DNA of 64,000 bases from Kaistella carnis (lineage in GTDB: Bacteria > Bacteroidota > Bacteroidia > Flavobacteriales > Weeksellaceae), in the NCBI RefSeq assembly GCF_003860585.1, contig NZ_CP034159.1:930001-994000 (forward strand), given 5' to 3'. Numbering within the stretch: the first letter of the stretch is position 1; each line of letters opens with the position of its first letter. Shown here piece by piece: positions 17,193-27,064 of the stretch. Position numbers and translations under genes: made by a program. The notes under the pieces were generated by a model. That model was not told the DNA's origin, did no database searches, and worked only from the letters and a program-made list of their open reading frames with translations.

Positions 17193-19862
17193 TTATTCTT
17201 CCGATTCTTCTTCAGAATCTTCTTCTGTTTCCGTTGTTTCGTTTTGTGCTGCCTCCTCATCCTCAATTTTCTTCAATTCTTCCGGATCTCCGATATTGGT
17301 GTAGGCATTATTCCCGGTTAAAGGCTGTTCGCTGAAATCAGGATTTGCAGAATCAACATGCTCGGTTGGTAGACCTTCCGTAGATTCATCTGCTTCTTCA
17401 TCCACAACTTCCTTATCCATTTCAACTTTTGCAATGGCGGCGATTTCGTCATTCTTTTTAAGATTAATGACTTTCACACCCTGAGTATTTCTACCCATGA
17501 CGCGCATTTCATCCATTCCCATTCTGATGGCGACACCTGATTTATTGATGATCATTAGACCATCTTCATCGGTAACTGATTGAATAGCGATCAGATTTCC
17601 TGTTTTCTCCGTCACGTTTAAGGTAATTACTCCTTTCCCACCACGGTTTGTTTCTCTATAGTCAAGCACCGCGGTACGTTTACCATAACCTTTTTCAGAA
17701 ACCACTAAGACCGTATCATTTTCCAGATCGTTTACAACGATCATACCAATAACTTCATCTCCTTTTTCAAGAGAGATTCCACGAACTCCGATGGATCCAC
17801 GTCCAACTGCTCTGGCTTTCTCTTCCGGGAAGCGGATACATTTACCATTCTTCGTCGCGATCATAATCTGGGAACTTCCATTGGTTAATCTCGCACCTAA
17901 AAGCTGATCACCTTCTCTAATTTCAATGGCATTTACTCCATTGGTTCTTGGTCTGGAATAAGCTTCTAATGAAGTTTTCTTGATGGTTCCGTTTTTGGTA
18001 ATCATCACCACATTCATTTGATTCACATACTCCGGATCCTTTAAATCATTGGTTCTGATGTACGCTTTAATTTTATCGTCCGGCTCAATATTTATTAAAT
18101 TTTGAACAGCTCTTCCTTTGGACGTTTTCGAACCTTCCGGAATTTCAAATACTCTTAACCAGAAACATTTTCCTTTTTCTGTAAAGAACAACATATACTG
18201 GTGATTGGTTGCGGCGACAATATATTCCAAGAAATCTTCATCTCTGGTCGTTGCTGCACGGTTTCCTACGCCACCACGGCTTTGTACTTTGTATTCTGAA
18301 AGCGAAGTTCTTTTGATATAACCTGCATGAGAAATTGTAAGCACCACTTTTTCGTCCGGAATTAAATCTTCAATTGACATTTCGCCGCCTGAATAATCAA
18401 TTTCTGTACGTCTTTCGTCGCCGTATTTTTCCTTCATTTCAAGCATTTCCTCTTTAATGATCTGATATCTTCTTGGCTCATTTGCCAAAATATCTTCTAA
18501 ATCATTAATTAAGGCCATGATCTCTTCGTATTCCGCCCGGATTTTGTCGAGTTCCATTCCGGTTAAACGGGCCAATCTTAAATCTAAGATCGCTTGTGCC
18601 TGGATTTCAGAAAGATCAAATTCTTTCATCAAACCATCTTTCGCTTCCGCTGGATTAGAACTGTGACGGATAATTGCGATTGCTTTATCTAAGTCATCCT
18701 GTGTTCCAATCACTTTCATGAAACCTTCAAGAATGTGGGCTCTTTCTCTGGCTTTTCTTAAATCATATTTCGTTCTTCGAACAATAACTTCATGTCGGTG
18801 TTCTACGAAATGGTGAATGATATCCTTTACATTTAACTGTACCGGACGGCCTTTCACCAAGGCAATATTATTTACACTAAAAGAGGTTTGTAATGCCGTA
18901 TATTTATAAAGCATGTTCAAAACTACATTCGGTATGGCATCATGTTTCAATTCATAAACCACGCGCATTCCCTGTCTGTCAGATTCATCACGGATCTCAT
19001 AGATTCCCGGGATTTTTTCGTCTTTTACGAGTTCTGCCGTTCTGGCAATCATCTCGGCTTTGTTAACTTGATAAGGAATTTCAGTAACGATAATTGCATT
19101 TCTGTTACCGATTTCTTCAAAACCAACTTTCGCACGAAGCACAATTCTACCGCGACCGGTATGTAAAGCATCACGAACACCATCATAACCGTAAATAATT
19201 CCACCTGTTGGGAAATCCGGTGCGATGATGTGTTTCATCAACTCATCAACTGTAATTTCAGGATTATCGATGTACGCATTAATTGCATCAATGGCTTCTG
19301 TAAGATTGTGAGGCGCCATATTCGTCGCCATTCCTACTGCAATACCCGAAGTTCCATTCACCAAAAGATTGGGGATTTTTGTAGGCATTACGGTAGGCTC
19401 CGTCATGGAGTCATCGAAGTTGTTTTGAAAATCAACGGTGTCTTTGTCAAGATCAGCCAAGATCTCATCGGAGATTTTCTGCAATCTTGCTTCGGTATAA
19501 CGCATTGCTGCCGGCGGGTCACCATCCATAGAACCAAAGTTACCCTGACCATCAACCTGCTGATAACGCAAACTCCAAGGCTGCGCCATTCTTACCATCG
19601 CATCATAAACGGAGGTATCACCGTGTGGGTGATACTTACCGAGAACATCACCTACGATTCTGGCAGATTTTAAATGTTTCCTGTTTGAAAAAACGTTTAA
19701 TCCGTACATACCGTAGAGAACTCTTCTGTGTACGGGCTTTAAGCCATCTCTTACATCGGGTAACGCTCTGGAAACGATTACCGACATCGAATAATCGATA
19801 TAAGAGGATTTCATTTCATCAACAATGTTGATAGGAATTAACCTTTCTCCTTCTTTATGCAT
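17193..19862 (-). CDS. gyrA: DNA gyrase subunit A
   Basis: 889 residues, the catalytic and wrapping subunit of gyrase. The active-site Tyr is Y122 ([10 protein letters not shown]). The quinolone region reads [12 protein letters not shown], with Thr at the position equivalent to E. coli Ser83, which is wild type in flavobacteria. The C-terminal half carries the beta-pinwheel repeats, with the GyrA-box region near NRGGKGV, and ends in a very acidic tail rich in Glu and Asp. gyrB is not in the window. Confidence 0.97.
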   Translation of the reverse strand: MHKEGERLIPINIVDEMKSSYIDYSMSVIVSRALPDVRDGLKPVHRRVLYGMYGLNVFSNRKHLKSARIVGDVLGKYHPHGDTSVYDAMVRMAQPWSLRYQQVDGQGNFGSMDGDPPAAMRYTEARLQKISDEILADLDKDTVDFQNNFDDSMTEPTVMPTKIPNLLVNGTSGIAVGMATNMAPHNLTEAIDAINAYIDNPEITVDELMKHIIAPDFPTGGIIYGYDGVRDALHTGRGRIVLRAKVGFEEIGNRNAIIVTEIPYQVNKAEMIARTAELVKDEKIPGIYEIRDESDRQGMRVVYELKHDAIPNVVLNMLYKYTALQTSFSVNNIALVKGRPVQLNVKDIIHHFVEHRHEVIVRRTKYDLRKARERAHILEGFMKVIGTQDDLDKAIAIIRHSSNPAEAKDGLMKEFDLSEIQAQAILDLRLARLTGMELDKIRAEYEEIMALINDLEDILANEPRRYQIIKEEMLEMKEKYGDERRTEIDYSGGEMSIEDLIPDEKVVLTISHAGYIKRTSLSEYKVQSRGGVGNRAATTRDEDFLEYIVAATNHQYMLFFTEKGKCFWLRVFEIPEGSKTSKGRAVQNLINIEPDDKIKAYIRTNDLKDPEYVNQMNVVMITKNGTIKKTSLEAYSRPRTNGVNAIEIREGDQLLGARLTNGSSQIMIATKNGKCIRFPEEKARAVGRGSIGVRGISLEKGDEVIGMIVVNDLENDTVLVVSEKGYGKRTAVLDYRETNRGGKGVITLNVTEKTGNLIAIQSVTDEDGLMIINKSGVAIRMGMDEMRVMGRNTQGVKVINLKKNDEIAAIAKVEMDKEVVDEEADESTEGLPTEHVDSANPDFSEQPLTGNNAYTNIGDPEELKKIEDEEAAQNETTETEEDSEEESEE

Positions 19863-20009
19863 AATATTTTAATAAAATGAAAATCAAGCAGTTATAATTA
19901 CGCTTGAAAATTCTTACAATTCTAATTTTAATAACGCGCTAAATTACGAAAAAATTACCGAATTTTGCCCTAAATCCCGCCCTTAAAATCATAAAAAAAG
20001 TTAAAAATA

Positions 20010-20324
20010 ATGAGCGTTTTAAGCATCACATTTCACACCACAGAAAACCTCAGCGCTGCCTGGGAAAAATACCTTGTTGAAGATCTTCACCAAATGGTAG
20101 AAAATTTACTTGATGCAGAAAAGTATCTGTTGTCAGAAGTTGAAAGCGATATGATCTCGGAAGGAAAAAATACCAACCTGCTTTTGATGTTTGAAAACAT
20201 AGAAAAACGTCAGGATTTTATTGAAATTGAACTCCCGAATATTACGGAAAGAATAGAAAAAGAATTTGGAGACCAGGTGATGATTTTTCAAACCGCTCTC
20301 AATCCAAGAAAATCACAGATGTAG
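20010..20324 (+). CDS. DUF4286-family protein
   Basis: 104-residue small cytoplasmic protein matching the ferredoxin-like DUF4286 family common in Bacteroidetes (MSVLSITFHTTENLSAAWEKYLVEDL start, amphipathic middle, FGDQVMIFQT end). It is divergent from gyrA with a 147-bp shared upstream region. Function not known for the family. Confidence 0.8.
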   Translation: MSVLSITFHTTENLSAAWEKYLVEDLHQMVENLLDAEKYLLSEVESDMISEGKNTNLLLMFENIEKRQDFIEIELPNITERIEKEFGDQVMIFQTALNPRKSQM

Positions 20325-20342
20325 AAGGAACATATCCATTAC

Positions 20343-20372
20343 AAAACCCCAAATTTAAAGTTTGGGGTTTTT
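20343..20372. terminator. bidirectional intrinsic terminator
   Basis: Perfect stem AAAACCCCAAA/TTTGGGGTTTT (20343-20353, 20361-20371) with T-runs in both directions. It lies between the converging DUF4286 and acyl-CoA reductase genes. Confidence 0.9.
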
Positions 20373-20437
20373 ATTTTAAGAAAATGTTTTTAACGATACT
20401 AAAAGCTTTTCGGCCTTTAAATGAAATCGTGAACACA

Positions 20438-21472
20438 TTAAATCACGGCTAAAAAATTAATGGTGTTTACGTTATCGGCGTAAGTATCCAAGCCTGGAGT
20501 CTGAGCTTCACCAAAGTTGATGGAGTCTAATCCCAACTCCGGTTTAGCGACCACGGCCTGTATATTCTCCTCGTTTTCGGATAAGAAATCCTTCACCTCA
20601 TCCAGTGTTTTATACCGCGTAAAATTCAGCACCGAAAGCGGAGAAAATAAAGCAGCATCTTCTTTCAGCATCACAAAATTATTATCCCAGAAACGCTCTG
20701 CATTCAACAGATAAATCGCACGGTTGTACTCATAATTGTTGGCATACTTATGATGATTTATTACATTTTTAAAATTCAGGAAACTTTCGAAGATGAGATC
20801 AATTTTAAAATCTTGCGGGATGAAAAGTCGAGTCACATTGCGGCAACCCAAACCAAAATACCGGAAAATATCTTCCGCTAAAAGCTCAAGTTCCTCTGGC
20901 GTTTCGTCTCCTTTTAAAACTGCTACCGAAGTTCTGTTCTTGCGGATAATACTTAATGAATCTTTAAAATAATACTCCAGATAGCGGGCGGTATTATTAC
21001 TTCCTGTCGCAATTACTGCATCGAAATTCTGCAGTCTTTCCACCAATTCATATTCTATGGATTCCTCCGAAAAAATTTGCCATTTCTTCAATAAAAACGG
21101 AAGCATCATTTTGTCTTTGGAGGACAGTTTAATGATCGGACTATGACCGCTTAGTATAACAGAAATCACATCATGAAATCCTACCAAAGGAATATTTCCC
21201 GCTAAAATAAGTCCTACTTTTTTTGGAATTTTTGCGGGTTCATAATCGGCAAGCCAACTTTTAAGGGACTTTTCTTCCAATAAATCGGTCCATTTTTGTA
21301 AAGCAAATTTTTGATTTTCAATGGTAAACCAAGAATTTTCAATTTCAGATCTTCTCAAAACCCCCATAAACTCCTCTTCTTCTGCAGAAAAATTCTCTGG
21401 ATCAGTATTCAGAAAATCCTTAATATAAGTGCTTAACTTACAAAGTCCTAAAATTTGTTTTTCTGTCTTCAT
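20438..21472 (-). CDS. acyl-CoA reductase, LuxC-like
   Basis: About 344 residues of the LuxC/aldehyde dehydrogenase-like acyl-CoA reductase family, which reduces acyl-CoA to aldehyde with NADPH. Recognisable parts are the VGLILAGNIPLVGFHDVISVILSGH block, the IKLSSKD motif, GSNNTARYLEYYF, and the catalytic-Cys region GLGCRNVTRLFIP. I chose the ATG at 21472, since the longer reading adds 20 atypical residues and overlaps the ferredoxin gene promoter. It is divergent from the ferredoxin gene with 59 bp between starts, an arrangement I recall from related flavobacteria. Confidence 0.9.
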   Translation of the reverse strand: MKTEKQILGLCKLSTYIKDFLNTDPENFSAEEEEFMGVLRRSEIENSWFTIENQKFALQKWTDLLEEKSLKSWLADYEPAKIPKKVGLILAGNIPLVGFHDVISVILSGHSPIIKLSSKDKMMLPFLLKKWQIFSEESIEYELVERLQNFDAVIATGSNNTARYLEYYFKDSLSIIRKNRTSVAVLKGDETPEELELLAEDIFRYFGLGCRNVTRLFIPQDFKIDLIFESFLNFKNVINHHKYANNYEYNRAIYLLNAERFWDNNFVMLKEDAALFSPLSVLNFTRYKTLDEVKDFLSENEENIQAVVAKPELGLDSINFGEAQTPGLDTYADNVNTINFLAVI

Positions 21473-21498
21473 TGTGTGGAAAATTGAGGGATTTTTAG

Positions 21499-21506
21499 TA
21501 ATTTTG
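21499..21506 (+). promoter_or_regulatory. putative -7 box TAATTTTG of the ferredoxin gene
   Basis: Perfect TAnnTTTG match 25 bp before the ferredoxin ATG, in the short divergent region. No strong -33 TTG at ideal spacing was found. Confidence 0.45.
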
Positions 21507-21531
21507 TGCAAATTTAAAAAATAAAGTAGCA

Positions 21532-21882
21532 ATGGCTATCAAAATAACAGACGAATGTATAAATTGTGGTGCTTGTGAACCGGAATGTCCGAACAACGCC
21601 ATCTATGAGGGTGCAGTAGACTGGAAAGCATCAGACGGCACTGCCTTAAAAGGTAAAGTGGTTTTGAAATCCGGTTTAACTGTTGATGCAGATGCACCGC
21701 AGGAACCCGTAAGTGACGATGTATATTTCATAGTCACCGATAAGTGTACCGAATGTATTGGTTTTCATGAAGAACCACAGTGTGCCGCGGTTTGCCCGGT
21801 CGACTGCTGTATTCCAGATGAAGATCACGTAGAATCAGAAGAAAGTCTACTCGAGAAAAAAGCATTTCTACACGGAGAATAA
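21532..21882 (+). CDS. 2[4Fe-4S] ferredoxin
   Basis: 116-residue electron carrier. The first cluster motif is C9-x2-C12-x2-C15-x3-C19-P; the second is the longer CTECIGFHEEPQCAAVCP form. These are the classic spacings of the Alvin-type 2[4Fe-4S] ferredoxins, with an insertion between the two motifs and an acidic C-terminal extension. It may feed low-potential electrons to an unidentified partner; the divergent acyl-CoA reductase is the nearest candidate by position only. Confidence 0.95.
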   Translation: MAIKITDECINCGACEPECPNNAIYEGAVDWKASDGTALKGKVVLKSGLTVDADAPQEPVSDDVYFIVTDKCTECIGFHEEPQCAAVCPVDCCIPDEDHVESEESLLEKKAFLHGE

Positions 21883-21887
21883 ATAAT

Positions 21888-21915
21888 ACCGCTCACTCAT
21901 TGTGGGCGTTTTTTC
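21888..21915 (+). terminator. intrinsic terminator after ferredoxin
   Basis: Stem CGCTCAC/GTGGGCG with one G-T pair, loop TCATT, followed by TTTTTT. It separates the ferredoxin from the serine operon. Confidence 0.85.
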
Positions 21916-21994
21916 TAGCAAGTTTAGATTCATTATCACAAGAATCTCAACAATTTCATTGTCACTCAAATTCTTCTAAAAAATAAAAATAGTA

Positions 21995-23062
21995 ATGAGC
22001 AAAAAACACAATTTTAGTGCAGGACCCTGCATTTTACCGGAAGAAGTTTTTCAAAAATCTGCAGAAGCCATTCTGGATTTCAACGGAAGCGGACTTTCTC
22101 TACTAGAGATTTCTCACCGCAGCAAAGATTTTGTAGCGGTCATGGATGAAGCCAGAGCCATCGTGAAAAGACTCATGAAATTGGGTGACGATTATGAAGT
22201 TTTATATTTAGGTGGTGGTGCCAGTTTACAATTTGCAATGGTTCCCTTTAATTTAATGAAATCTGAAAATGGAAAAGCTGCTTATTTAGATACTGGAACT
22301 TGGGCTGCAGGTGCCATTAAAGAAGGAAAAAAATTAGGAACTGTTGATGTAGTTGGTTCTTCAAAAGCAGAAAATTATTCTTCTATTCCAAAAGATTATA
22401 AAGTAGGAAGTGAATACGATTATTTTCATTGCACCTCCAACAACACTATTTACGGAACTCAAATGAGAGAATTCCCAAAAGTTGATACTTTGTTGGTCTG
22501 CGATATGAGTTCAGATATTTTCTCCAGAGTCATTGACTTTTCACAATTTGATTTAATTTATGCTGGAGCTCAGAAAAATATGGGTCCGGCAGGAACAACT
22601 TTAGTAGTTATAAAAAAAGAAATCTTAGGCAAAACAGGACGTGATATTCCATCGATGTTGGATTATTCTTTACATATTGCCAAAGAATCCATGTATAATA
22701 CTCCACCGGTTTTCCCGGTTTATGCTTCCCTTTTAACGTTACAACATTTAGAAAATAACGGAGGAATCGCAGCGGCAGAAGTAAGAAATGAAGCCAAAGC
22801 AAAATTGATTTACGGAGAAATTGACCGAAATCCATTCTTCGAAACGTTCTGTGTGAAAGAAGAAGACCGCTCGCTAATGAACGTTTCTTTTAAATTAACA
22901 GACGAGTCAAAAAAAGAAGAATTCGATAACGCCTGGAAAGAAGCCGGAATCAGTGGTCTGAATGGTCACCGAAGTTTAGGCGGCTACCGCGCAAGTATGT
23001 ATAATGCAATGCCAATCGAAAGTGTTCAGGTCTTGGTCGATGTAATGAAAAATTTAAACTGA
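21995..23062 (+). CDS. serC: phosphoserine aminotransferase
   Basis: 355-residue class V PLP aminotransferase converting 3-phosphohydroxypyruvate and glutamate to phosphoserine (and acting in pyridoxine synthesis in some bacteria). Typical elements are KHNFSAGPCILP at the start, LGGGASLQFAM, the PLP-lysine region YAGAQKNMGPAG, and HRSLGGYRASMYNAMP at the end. It is followed after a single base by serA, so the two are tightly coupled. Confidence 0.97.
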   Translation: MSKKHNFSAGPCILPEEVFQKSAEAILDFNGSGLSLLEISHRSKDFVAVMDEARAIVKRLMKLGDDYEVLYLGGGASLQFAMVPFNLMKSENGKAAYLDTGTWAAGAIKEGKKLGTVDVVGSSKAENYSSIPKDYKVGSEYDYFHCTSNNTIYGTQMREFPKVDTLLVCDMSSDIFSRVIDFSQFDLIYAGAQKNMGPAGTTLVVIKKEILGKTGRDIPSMLDYSLHIAKESMYNTPPVFPVYASLLTLQHLENNGGIAAAEVRNEAKAKLIYGEIDRNPFFETFCVKEEDRSLMNVSFKLTDESKKEEFDNAWKEAGISGLNGHRSLGGYRASMYNAMPIESVQVLVDVMKNLN

Positions 23063-23063
23063 T

Positions 23064-24023
23064 ATGAAAGTTCTTGCAAACGACGGTATATCTAAAGCCG
23101 GAGAAGAGCTGCTGAAAGGGGCAGGAATAGAGTTCCTAGAAGCCAAAGTTTCTCAGGAACATCTGATCAATTTCATTAATGAAAATAAGGTAGATGTCTT
23201 ACTGGTCCGCAGTGCCACCAAAGTTCGTAAAGATCTACTCGATGCATGTCCCGGATTAAAAATAGTTGGTCGTGGCGGCGTTGGTATGGATAATATCGAT
23301 GTAGAATACGCCATTGAAAAAGGACTGTACGTCATCAACACCCCAAATGCTTCCTCGCGGTCTGTCGCGGAGATGGTTTTTGCACACTTCTTTTCTTTAG
23401 CCCGATTCCTTCATGAGTCGAATCGGTTAATGCCTCTGGAAGGTGATACCCATTTCAAAGCCATGAAAAAAGCTTTTTCAAATGCGATAGAAATGGAGGG
23501 AAAAACCTTAGGCGTTATTGGTTTTGGCGGCATTGGTCAGGAAGTGGTAAAGATTGGAATTTCTTTGGGAATGAAAGTTAAAGTGCTGACCCGAAAACCT
23601 CGAACAGAAACGATCTCTCTGGAGTTTTTTGATGGGCAAAAGGTTGATTTTAAGATTTCCTCAGACAACAATACAGATGAATTCTTGAAAGATCTGGATT
23701 TTTTAAGCATCAACACGCCAAAAACAAAAGAATATATTATTGATACTCCCCAATTTGAAAAAATGAAGGATGGGATCTTTATCGTAAACACAGCAAGAGG
23801 CGGTGTCATCAATGAAGTCACTTTACTGGACGCCATTGAAAACGGAAAAGTAGCAGGAGCTGCTTTGGATGTTTTTGAAAATGAACCGAGCCCTGAACTC
23901 ACCCTTTTAATGAATCCCAATTTGTCACTTTCTCCACATTTAGGGGGAAATACAAAGGATGCCCAACAGAAAATTGGCCGGGAACTTGCTGAGCAAATCA
24001 TCGAGATTAAAAAGAAATTGTAG
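23064..24023 (+). CDS. serA: D-3-phosphoglycerate dehydrogenase, short form
   Basis: 319-residue D-2-hydroxyacid dehydrogenase for the first step of serine synthesis. Visible are VGRGGVGMDNIDV, the NAD-binding GVIGFGGIGQEV, the catalytic Arg in NTARGGVINE, Glu in ENEPSPE and His in SPHLGGNT. It lacks a C-terminal ACT domain, so serine feedback as in the long E. coli enzyme is unlikely. It lies between serC and a DUF1015 gene with gaps of 1 and 6 nt. Confidence 0.94.
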   Translation: MKVLANDGISKAGEELLKGAGIEFLEAKVSQEHLINFINENKVDVLLVRSATKVRKDLLDACPGLKIVGRGGVGMDNIDVEYAIEKGLYVINTPNASSRSVAEMVFAHFFSLARFLHESNRLMPLEGDTHFKAMKKAFSNAIEMEGKTLGVIGFGGIGQEVVKIGISLGMKVKVLTRKPRTETISLEFFDGQKVDFKISSDNNTDEFLKDLDFLSINTPKTKEYIIDTPQFEKMKDGIFIVNTARGGVINEVTLLDAIENGKVAGAALDVFENEPSPELTLLMNPNLSLSPHLGGNTKDAQQKIGRELAEQIIEIKKKL

Positions 24024-24029
24024 AAAAGT

Positions 24030-25274
24030 ATGCCAACATTTAAACCATTTCGAGGAATTCGACCCAGCGAAGATTATGTTGATATCTTCCCTACTCATCC
24101 GCTGGATAATTATACGCAAGAAGAAATAAATAAAAAATCTCAAATCGATTCATCTTATATTCAGATGATCAAACCGTACGTGGTAAGCAAATCCAAGGAT
24201 CTGGACCGTAATCTGCGTAAAATCCGCACCAATTTCGAAGAACTTGTGGCAGACCGAAAGCTGATACAGGATAACTCATCTTACTATTTATACGAGCAGT
24301 TTTTACCAAATAAAACAGTGTATCGCGGACTTTTAGGTTTGGTGAGTGTTGATGATTTTTGGAACGGCAAGATCAAGAAACATGAATCCACGCTTACGCA
24401 GCGAAAAGAGAAACTCGCCTATTACTTAGATAAAGTAAATGTGCAGGCGGAACCCGTATTGCTCACGTACATGGCAAATCCTAAGGTGGAAATGCTGATG
24501 AATCACGAAGAAAAGAATGTTCCTATTCTGAATTATTTAGATGACAACGGAACCCGGCACAAAGTTTGGCGTATCAACAATCGCTTGAAGATGCTTCAAT
24601 TTAAAGAAGTTCTGGAGCAAATCGATTCCTTCTACATTGCCGATGGCCATCACCGCATTGGTTCTGCCGCTCTACACGCAAAGCATCAAAGAGATAAGAA
24701 TAAGAAACACACCGGGACTGAACTTTACAATTATGTTTTCAGCTATATTGTATCAAATCAATCCATAAAAATCCATGATTACAACCGTCTTGTAAGTGAT
24801 TTAAACGAATTAAGTTCAGAAGAATTTTTAAGTAAAATTGAAAAAAGTTTCCTGATCCACGAGAAAGGGACTGAGCCTTATTTCCCTTCCAAAAAATTTC
24901 ATATCTCTATGTATTTAGAGGGGAAGTTCTATTCGCTTCACGTAAAACATGATCTGCGGAAACAAGAGAACGAGATGAATGATCTGGATCATTTATTCCT
25001 GGAAAAATATATTTTAAAGGATATTTTAAACATTGAAAATCCAAAAACCACCGATAAAGTGGATTATCTGAAAGGAAATTCTACCATTGACGGAATGAAC
25101 AACATTAAAAAAATGGTAGATTCAGGTGAAGCAAAAGTAGGTTTCGGAATTTATCCCGTCAGTTTTAATGATTTGTTAAAGGTTTCAGATAACAAGATCA
25201 TCATGCCACCAAAATGCACTTATATAGAACCAAAATTGGTGACTGCTTTAATTATGTATGATATGAAGCAATAA
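24030..25274 (+). CDS. DUF1015-family protein of the serine operon
   Basis: 414 residues matching the DUF1015 family: FKPFRGIRP start, the motif IADGHHRIGSAALHAKHQ in the middle and a long alpha/beta C-terminal half. It starts 6 nt after serA and ends the serC-serA operon, which suggests a role connected with serine or phosphoserine metabolism. No catalytic function can be read from the sequence. Confidence 0.9.
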   Translation: MPTFKPFRGIRPSEDYVDIFPTHPLDNYTQEEINKKSQIDSSYIQMIKPYVVSKSKDLDRNLRKIRTNFEELVADRKLIQDNSSYYLYEQFLPNKTVYRGLLGLVSVDDFWNGKIKKHESTLTQRKEKLAYYLDKVNVQAEPVLLTYMANPKVEMLMNHEEKNVPILNYLDDNGTRHKVWRINNRLKMLQFKEVLEQIDSFYIADGHHRIGSAALHAKHQRDKNKKHTGTELYNYVFSYIVSNQSIKIHDYNRLVSDLNELSSEEFLSKIEKSFLIHEKGTEPYFPSKKFHISMYLEGKFYSLHVKHDLRKQENEMNDLDHLFLEKYILKDILNIENPKTTDKVDYLKGNSTIDGMNNIKKMVDSGEAKVGFGIYPVSFNDLLKVSDNKIIMPPKCTYIEPKLVTALIMYDMKQ

Positions 25275-25347
25275 GTAAAGTTTTGAAATTGCAAATCCAG
25301 ATTGTTATTAATTTTATTTAAATTTGGGTACTTCAATTTTAAAAATT

Positions 25348-26711
25348 ATGAAATATTCTATTATAAAAATACTTCCGCTCTTTCTGGGCGGAATTTTGTT
25401 TTCCCAAAATGCCGTTGATTCCATTCAATTTAAAAATATTTCTGATGAAATTTTGGTTAATGGAACTGCGTATGAAAATTTACGCGATCTAACACAAAAC
25501 ATTGGACACCGTTTAAGCGGATCTGCAGCTTATGAAAAATCCACTGACTGGGCTGTTCAAAAATTGAAAGAAGCCGGCGCAGATAAGATCTGGAAAGAAG
25601 AAGTGATGGTTCCGGTTTGGGAACGTGGCAAAGAATCGCTTCAGATAAAAGAAGGAAACGGAAAGTGGCGATCTTTAAAAATGCTTTCATTGGGGAATTC
25701 TGAAGGAACAAAAGGTAAAGATGTAGAAGCCGAAATTGTCTTTGTAAAAAACAAAGAAGACTTTGACAAACTTCCTGATGCTGCGATAAAAGGAAAAATT
25801 ATATTCTTTAATTACGCCTTTAACCAAAAATTTATTTCGACCGGGCAAGCTTATGGTGATGCCGGGAAATATAGAAGAAGTGCTGCTTCCTGGGCTGGAA
25901 AAAGAGGTGCAAAGGCCGTTATCATCCGTTCGCTGTCTTCTGCTTTTGATGATGTTCCGCATACGGGAATGATGCGCTATGATGAAGATGACACCGCAAA
26001 AATAGCAGCCGTTGCCATCGGTCCGAAAAGTGCCGATGAACTGGAGAAAACTTTGAAAAACAAAAAGGTATTCGCCAGATTAAATTCCAATGCAACCATG
26101 AAAGGGGAGAAACTTTCGCATTCGGTGATTGGAGAGATTACAGGAAATAAGGACCAAAGTGTAATCGTAATTGGCGGACATTTAGATTCGTGGGATGTGG
26201 GCGAAGGAGCACAGGACGACGGCGCCGGAATTGTTCAGAGTATCGAAGTTTTAAGAACTTTAAAAAAACTGGGCATTAAAAATAACCATACGATCCGCGT
26301 CGTTTGTTTTGCCAATGAAGAAAACGGCGTTCGCGGTGGAAATCAATATGCAGAGAACGTTAAGAAAAATAATGAAAAACATATCTTCGCCATAGAAAGT
26401 GATGGTGGCGGTTTTACCCCACGCGGATTTGGCTTGGTTATGAGTCCTGAAAAACGCCAGCAAGTTCAGTCTTGGAGAAATCTTTTCTTACCGTACGGCG
26501 TTCATATTTCGAATTGGAATATGCCGGAACCGACATTGAACCGATGGAACCTTTCGGAGTTCCCTTAGCCGAATTAAGTCCGGATTCACAAAGATATTTC
26601 GACATTCATCATTCCGAAGAAGATACTTTCGATAAAGTGAACCGCAGAGAATTGCTTTTAGGAGCTTCAGCAATGGCACAGTTAATTTACATGGTCGATA
26701 AAAACTGGTAA
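25348..26711 (+). pseudogene. M28 aminopeptidase gene with a frameshift
   Basis: Signal peptide (SIIKILPLFLGGILFSQ), a PA-like insert and an M28 zinc peptidase domain with HLDSWDVGEGAQDDG, the general-base Glu in NEENG and ESDGGG. At about 26505 the frame changes: after LFLPYG-V the product runs on as HISNWNMPEP to a stop at 26568. The genuine C-terminus (YFELEYAGTDIEPM... to KNW) continues in the next frame to 26711. A one-base loss fits the shift. The last zinc ligand, His in YFDIHHSEED, is in the lost part, so the upstream product should be inactive unless this is a sequencing error. Confidence 0.85.
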
Positions 26712-27064
26712 TGAGAAAACCCCCAATTCACCGTAGTTTTTGGAATGCCATTAAAGGCGTGATGTGGCTGATCAAATCTGAACGTAATTTTCAGATTGAA
26801 GTTTCTGCTCTTCTAATTAATGTCTTTTTGATACTCTATTTAAAGTTAACCGTAAATGATGCCGCTCTAATTTTTGCGGTCTCATTTGCTGTCTTGGGAT
26901 TAGAAATTCTAAATACCTGCGTTGAAAAAATCTGCGATCTCATTCAACCCGAATTTGATGAACGCATAAAAATCATTAAAGATATTGCGGCAAGTGCAGT
27001 ATTTCTAATGTCAATTGGCGCTGTAATCGTCGGTTTACTGGTGTATTCTAAATATCTGTTTTAA
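26711..27064 (+). CDS. dgkA: diacylglycerol kinase family membrane protein
   Basis: 117-residue integral membrane protein of the DgkA type, phosphorylating diacylglycerol or undecaprenol. Three hydrophobic helices are evident. The signature lies at LEILNTCVEKICDLI followed by IKIIKDIAASAV, containing the Glu, Asn and KD residues of the active site. Its ATG overlaps the stop of the frameshifted peptidase (TAATG), so translation may have been coupled to it. It converges with a patatin gene and overlaps its end by 17 bp. Confidence 0.92.
   Translation: MRKPPIHRSFWNAIKGVMWLIKSERNFQIEVSALLINVFLILYLKLTVNDAALIFAVSFAVLGLEILNTCVEKICDLIQPEFDERIKIIKDIAASAVFLMSIGAVIVGLLVYSKYLF

Noticed and set aside
19600..19625. 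GyrA Thr83 as a quinolone-resistance mutation
   Set aside because: Thr at this position is wild type in flavobacteria as far as I recall, so it is not evidence of resistance.
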